The notes under the pieces were generated by a model. It was not told the origin of the DNA. It searched no databases and saw nothing but the letters and a program-made list of their open reading frames with translations. A program made the position numbers and the translations under genes. Positions 40,898-43,348 of a DNA stretch of 43,348 bases are shown in pieces. Source of the DNA: Chloroflexota bacterium (GTDB taxonomy: Bacteria; Chloroflexota; Dehalococcoidia; E44-bin15); assembly GCA_030604825.1 (NCBI GenBank), contig JAUVVB010000015.1, positions 1 to 43,348 on the forward strand, read 5' to 3'. Positions within the stretch are counted from its first letter, which is position 1; the number at the start of each line of letters is the position of its first letter.

Positions 40898-41386
40898 TCA
40901 CTGAAAGAACGTGCGCACCGCATCGAACTCCTGGGGAAGCAAGGCAAGCAAAACGGGGATGCGGTCCAAAAGCAAGGAGGCAATCCAAGATTGGCCAAGG
41001 GTTGCGCCTATGTTGAGAAAATGGCCGAAAAAAGCGAGGAAGGCACCGCAGATCACCCCTCCCAGCAAAACGCCGAAGAGCGCCCCTAAAAGCCTATCAG
41101 CCCAGCCCAACCTTATGGCGGCGATGGTCTTCCGCAATGAAAAGGCGATAACCATGGCTGCTGCCAATACCGCGATGAGGATGATGATAAAGGCCAAGAT
41201 CTTGGCAGCGGTGTCATTGGGTATGAAGGAGAGGACGTTGGCGAAAGGGCCATAGAGGCGACCGGCAAGGAAGACGCCCAGAATCAGCCCTGCCAGCATG
41301 AAAAAGGCCCTGATCAACCCTCTCCAGTAGCCGATAAAGGCAGCCAGTGCCAGCACCAAGATAAGGATGATGTCCAGCCAATGCAT
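40898..41386 (-). CDS. CvpA-family membrane protein
   Basis: A 162-residue protein with four hydrophobic helices and the CvpA opening (LDIILILVLALAAFIGYWRG, LIRAFFMLAGLILGVFLAGR), then RLGWADRLLGALFGVLLGGV. In other bacteria CvpA is linked to colicin V export, biofilm or bile resistance. Here no partner indicates the role. It is divergent from fur. Confidence 0.85.
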   Translation of the reverse strand: MHWLDIILILVLALAAFIGYWRGLIRAFFMLAGLILGVFLAGRLYGPFANVLSFIPNDTAAKILAFIIILIAVLAAAMVIAFSLRKTIAAIRLGWADRLLGALFGVLLGGVICGAFLAFFGHFLNIGATLGQSWIASLLLDRIPVLLALLPQEFDAVRTFFQ

Positions 41387-41451
41387 CTATTCGTCTCTCA
41401 TCCCCGCTTTCCAGATAGTTTACCACAGCAAAGGCGGTGAGGCAAAACGCC

Positions 41452-41480
41452 TTGACAAGAAGGGCAGAATATGGTTTAAT
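41452..41480 (+). promoter_or_regulatory. fur-feoAB promoter
   Basis: TTGACA (41452-41457), a 17-base spacer and TTTAAT (41475-41480). The predicted start, near 41487, falls inside the Fur-type operator. Confidence 0.8.
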
Positions 41481-41484
41481 GTTA

Positions 41485-41507
41485 TTGCAAATGATTTTCA
41501 ATTGCAA
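41485..41507. promoter_or_regulatory. Fur/Zur-type operator
   Basis: A 23-bp palindrome with TTGCAA arms (41485-41490, 41502-41507) and inner TGA/TCA pairs around the centre. The core ATGATTTTCA resembles Fur- and Zur-family boxes. It covers the start site of the fur promoter, so Fur should repress its own operon when metal is bound. Confidence 0.75.
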
Positions 41508-41525
41508 CAAAGAGCGGAGGCGGAG

Positions 41526-41936
41526 ATGCAGGAGCTAAAGGGACAACGGGTCACCAATCAGCGAAGGCTGCTCCTCGACCTTATACGCCGCGTTGAGGGG
41601 CACCTTGATGCTGATGAGCTCTATCGGCTGGCAAAAGCGAGGGATCCGCATGTCAGCCTGTCCACGGTTTATCGCAGCCTGCGCCTGTTCAAGGAGCTGG
41701 GCCTGGTGGAGGAGCGGCACTTCATCGAAGAGCACCACCATTATGAGGTGAAGGGGGGAATCGAGCACCACCATGTGGTATGCCATGGCTGTGGGAAGGT
41801 AATGGAGTTTGAGTGCCCCTTTGTGGAGAGGATGAAAAAGGATGCGAGCAACAAAACCGGCTTTCACATCCTTGGCGTTGAGGTTTCCATGGAGGGCTAC
41901 TGCGATCGGTGTCAGGAGAGGATTGAGGGTGTATAA
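41526..41936 (+). CDS. Fur-family metal-responsive repressor
   Basis: A 136-residue regulator. The winged-helix domain (about 1-80; RVTNQRRLLLDLIRRVEGHL, VSLSTVYRSLRLFKELGLVE) is followed by a dimerisation domain with metal ligands (HHHYE, EHHHVVCHGCGKVMEF and the C-terminal CDRC). The two CxxC pairs make a structural zinc site. ATG 41526 is chosen for a GGAGG upstream; an upstream extension overlaps the promoter. Next to feoA and feoB, and behind a Fur-type box, it is most likely an iron sensor, though zinc cannot be ruled out. Confidence 0.92.
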   Translation: MQELKGQRVTNQRRLLLDLIRRVEGHLDADELYRLAKARDPHVSLSTVYRSLRLFKELGLVEERHFIEEHHHYEVKGGIEHHHVVCHGCGKVMEFECPFVERMKKDASNKTGFHILGVEVSMEGYCDRCQERIEGV

Positions 41937-41981
41937 AAGCTACCAAACGGTCGCTGGAATGTCCTTTCTAGGGGTATTCAG

Positions 41982-42236
41982 ATGAGCGAAAAAAGGCAGA
42001 TAACGGTACGCCAGATGCATGCCGGGCAGAGCGGCATGGTAATAGGGGTAACGGGGGGGAGTGGGCTGGTGAGTCGCCTCTACTCCCTGGGCATCAGGCC
42101 CGGCAAGAGGATAACCAAGGTGAGCTCCGTATTTCTACGGGGCCCCGTTACCGTACAGGTGAATCAATCCCAGGTCGCTATAGGATTTGGGATGGCAGGC
42201 AAGATATTGGTTGAGGTGGACGAATACGGGGTATGA
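41982..42236 (+). CDS. feoA: FeoA-family iron transport accessory protein
   Basis: An 84-residue SH3-like protein with the FeoA pattern: VRQMHAGQSGMVIGVTGGSG, LVSRLYSLGIRPGKRITKVS, and GPVTVQVNQSQVAIGFGMAG as the last strands. It works with FeoB in ferrous iron uptake at the inner face of the membrane. It lies 45 bases after fur. Its last 22 codons are followed directly by a second, diverged in-frame copy of the tail. Confidence 0.92.
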   Translation: MSEKRQITVRQMHAGQSGMVIGVTGGSGLVSRLYSLGIRPGKRITKVSSVFLRGPVTVQVNQSQVAIGFGMAGKILVEVDEYGV

Positions 42237-42293
42237 GTTCAGGCTGCCATCGGCTATGGCATGGCGGGAAGGATCTTGGTTGAGGCGGATTAG
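42237..42293 (+). pseudogene. Duplicated FeoA C-terminal tail (remnant)
   Basis: Directly after the feoA TGA, in the same frame, 18 codons read VQAAIGYGMAGRILVEAD then TAG. They match the feoA tail (SQVAIGFGMAGKILVEVD) with a 69-base period. It has no start or N-terminal part, so it is a leftover of a tandem feoA duplication or an internal duplication cut off by the first stop. Confidence 0.8.
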
Positions 42294-43348
42294 GTGAAGA
42301 TCCTCCTCATGGGAAACCCCAATGTGGGCAAAAGTGCCCTCTTCTCCCGAATCACCGGGGTAAAGGTGATCGCCTCCAACTATCCGGGCACCACTGTGGG
42401 CTTTGCCAAGGGCTCTATGAAGCTGGGGGGGGAGGAGGTGGAGGTTATCGATGTCCCCGGCACCTACACCCTAGAGCCCACCTCCAAGGCGGAGGAGGTG
42501 GCTGCCGAGATGCTCAAGGGTGGCGACCTGGTGATCGATGTCGTCGATGCCACCAACCTGGAGAGGAACCTCTATCTCACCCTGGAGCTGCTGGAAAGGC
42601 AGACCCCGGTGATCGTGGCCTTAAACTTATGGGATGATACCGAACATCGGGGAATAAGTATTGACGTAGCCAAACTTGAGGAGCTCCTGGGGGTGCCTGT
42701 CATTCCTACGGTGGCGGTGACCGGTCAGGGGATAAAGGACCTTGTGGATCGCATCCCAGAGGCCACCTCCCCAAAGCTGCCTGAGCATAGCCGCGATGAG
42801 AGATGGGCCGCCATCGGCAGCATCGCCGATCAGGCTCAGACGCTGACCCACCGTCATCATACCTGGCTGGAGATTTTGGAGGATGCCTCCATCAGGCCCA
42901 TTACCGGCCTTCCCATCGCCGCTTTGGCGGTGGGCATTGCCTTCTTGGTGGTTCGCTTCATCGGTGAGGGGCTGATCGGCTATGTATTTGAGCCCCTCTT
43001 TGAAAACCTATGGGCCCCCCTGATGATGAAGCTGAGCGGGCTCTTGGGCTCAGGCGGTTTTTTACATGATGTGCTCATCGGCCAATTGATCGATGGCCAG
43101 ATTGATTTCTTTCAGTCCTTCGGCGTGCTGACCACAGGCCTCTTTATTCCCTTTGGTGCGGTCTTGCCCTATGTCTTCGCCTTTTACCTGATGCTGGGAT
43201 TTCTGGAGGACGTGGGCTATCTGCCTCGGCTGGCGGTGCTCCTCGATAACCTCATGCACCGAATAGGGCTGCACGGCTATGCCATCATCCCCAGCCTGTT
43301 GGGACTGGGGTGCAATGTGCCCGCAATCATGGCCACCCGCATCCTGGA
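42294..43348 (+). CDS. feoB: Ferrous iron transport protein B, 3'-truncated by the window
   Basis: The frame opens at GTG 42294, right after the remnant's TAG, and is still open at the right edge (351 codons visible). The N-terminal G domain has GNPNVGKSALFSRITG (G1), NYPGTTV (G2), VIDVPGTYTLEP (G3) and NLWD (G4). A linker follows, and then the membrane part begins (PIAALAVGIAFLVVRFIGEG) with GFLEDVGYLPR and LLGLGCNVPA, the Gate and conserved Cys segments. It moves Fe2+ across the inner membrane with FeoA. The start follows a GAGG about 9 bases upstream. Real proteins run past 600 residues. Confidence 0.95.
   Translation, partial: MKILLMGNPNVGKSALFSRITGVKVIASNYPGTTVGFAKGSMKLGGEEVEVIDVPGTYTLEPTSKAEEVAAEMLKGGDLVIDVVDATNLERNLYLTLELLERQTPVIVALNLWDDTEHRGISIDVAKLEELLGVPVIPTVAVTGQGIKDLVDRIPEATSPKLPEHSRDERWAAIGSIADQAQTLTHRHHTWLEILEDASIRPITGLPIAALAVGIAFLVVRFIGEGLIGYVFEPLFENLWAPLMMKLSGLLGSGGFLHDVLIGQLIDGQIDFFQSFGVLTTGLFIPFGAVLPYVFAFYLMLGFLEDVGYLPRLAVLLDNLMHRIGLHGYAIIPSLLGLGCNVPAIMATRIL

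Noticed and set aside
1-43348. CRISPR array, phage structural genes, toxin-antitoxin or secondary-metabolite cluster
   Set aside because: No regularly spaced short repeats and no matching protein families were seen on either strand; the only mobile DNA evidence is the island.

Overview
This 43.3 kb window looks like a chromosomal segment of an uncultured, metabolically versatile bacterium. Gene content fits a Chloroflexota/Dehalococcoidia-like lineage: many CoA-dependent acid-degradation genes, four CaiB/BaiF CoA-transferases, thiolase-like/DUF35 pairs, a Liv transporter and DUF2520 with pan genes. That placement is inferred, since there is no rRNA marker. Most of the window is GC-rich. The stretch at about 21.2-29.0 kb and the intergenic region at 5.4-6.2 kb are visibly richer in A+T. 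Both ends cut genes: a P1-family peptidase on the left and feoB on the right.

0-5.4 kb is a tightly packed plus-strand pantothenate operon: P1 peptidase (partial), Rossmann/DUF2520 protein (possible ketopantoate reductase), panD, a fused family I CoA-transferase, panB, panC. coaD at 36.6 kb adds a later step of CoA synthesis. 5.4-7.8 kb holds an unusual short tRNA with a UAG anticodon, a small coiled-coil/winged-helix-like protein with two strong promoters, and a padR-MFS transporter operon with a repeat-rich operator. 7.9-9.0 kb is a cluster of seven tRNAs (Ala, Arg, Trp, Leu, Gly, Cys, Leu).

9.0-18.2 kb is a plus-strand acid/CoA catabolism cluster: the alpha part of an ADP-forming acyl-CoA synthetase, an acetyl-CoA hydrolase/transferase-family protein behind a promoter-hairpin leader, an acyl-CoA dehydrogenase, three thiolase-like proteins and three DUF35 zinc-ribbon/OB proteins. 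A thiolase-DUF35 pair is duplicated here. All three thiolase-like proteins lack the usual nucleophilic cysteine, so they may be aldolase-like or other C-C bond enzymes working with DUF35 partners. surE, sucD and sucC follow on the minus strand.

21.1-29.0 kb is a 7.9 kb integrated island. It is bounded by a perfect 40-bp repeat of the 5' half of tRNA-Ser(UGA). It carries a broken tyrosine integrase, whose break lies at a perfect 43-nt palindrome, and a transport/activation cargo: livK, livH, livM (with a C-terminal zinc ribbon), livF, livG and an acyl-CoA ligase. Outside it lie two CaiB/BaiF pairs (29.0-31.5 kb minus; 37.1-39.7 kb plus) with the same two-subtype order, which suggests heteromeric enzymes. 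Between and around them are housekeeping genes: serS, lysS, greA, an HtrA-type protease, rsmD and coaD. The right end holds a ferredoxin, a methyltransferase, cvpA, and a fur-feoA-feoB iron locus with a clear Fur-type operator.

Taken together, the window couples CoA biosynthesis, uptake and CoA-activation of organic acids, CoA transfer, and oxidation/cleavage of acyl-CoAs.
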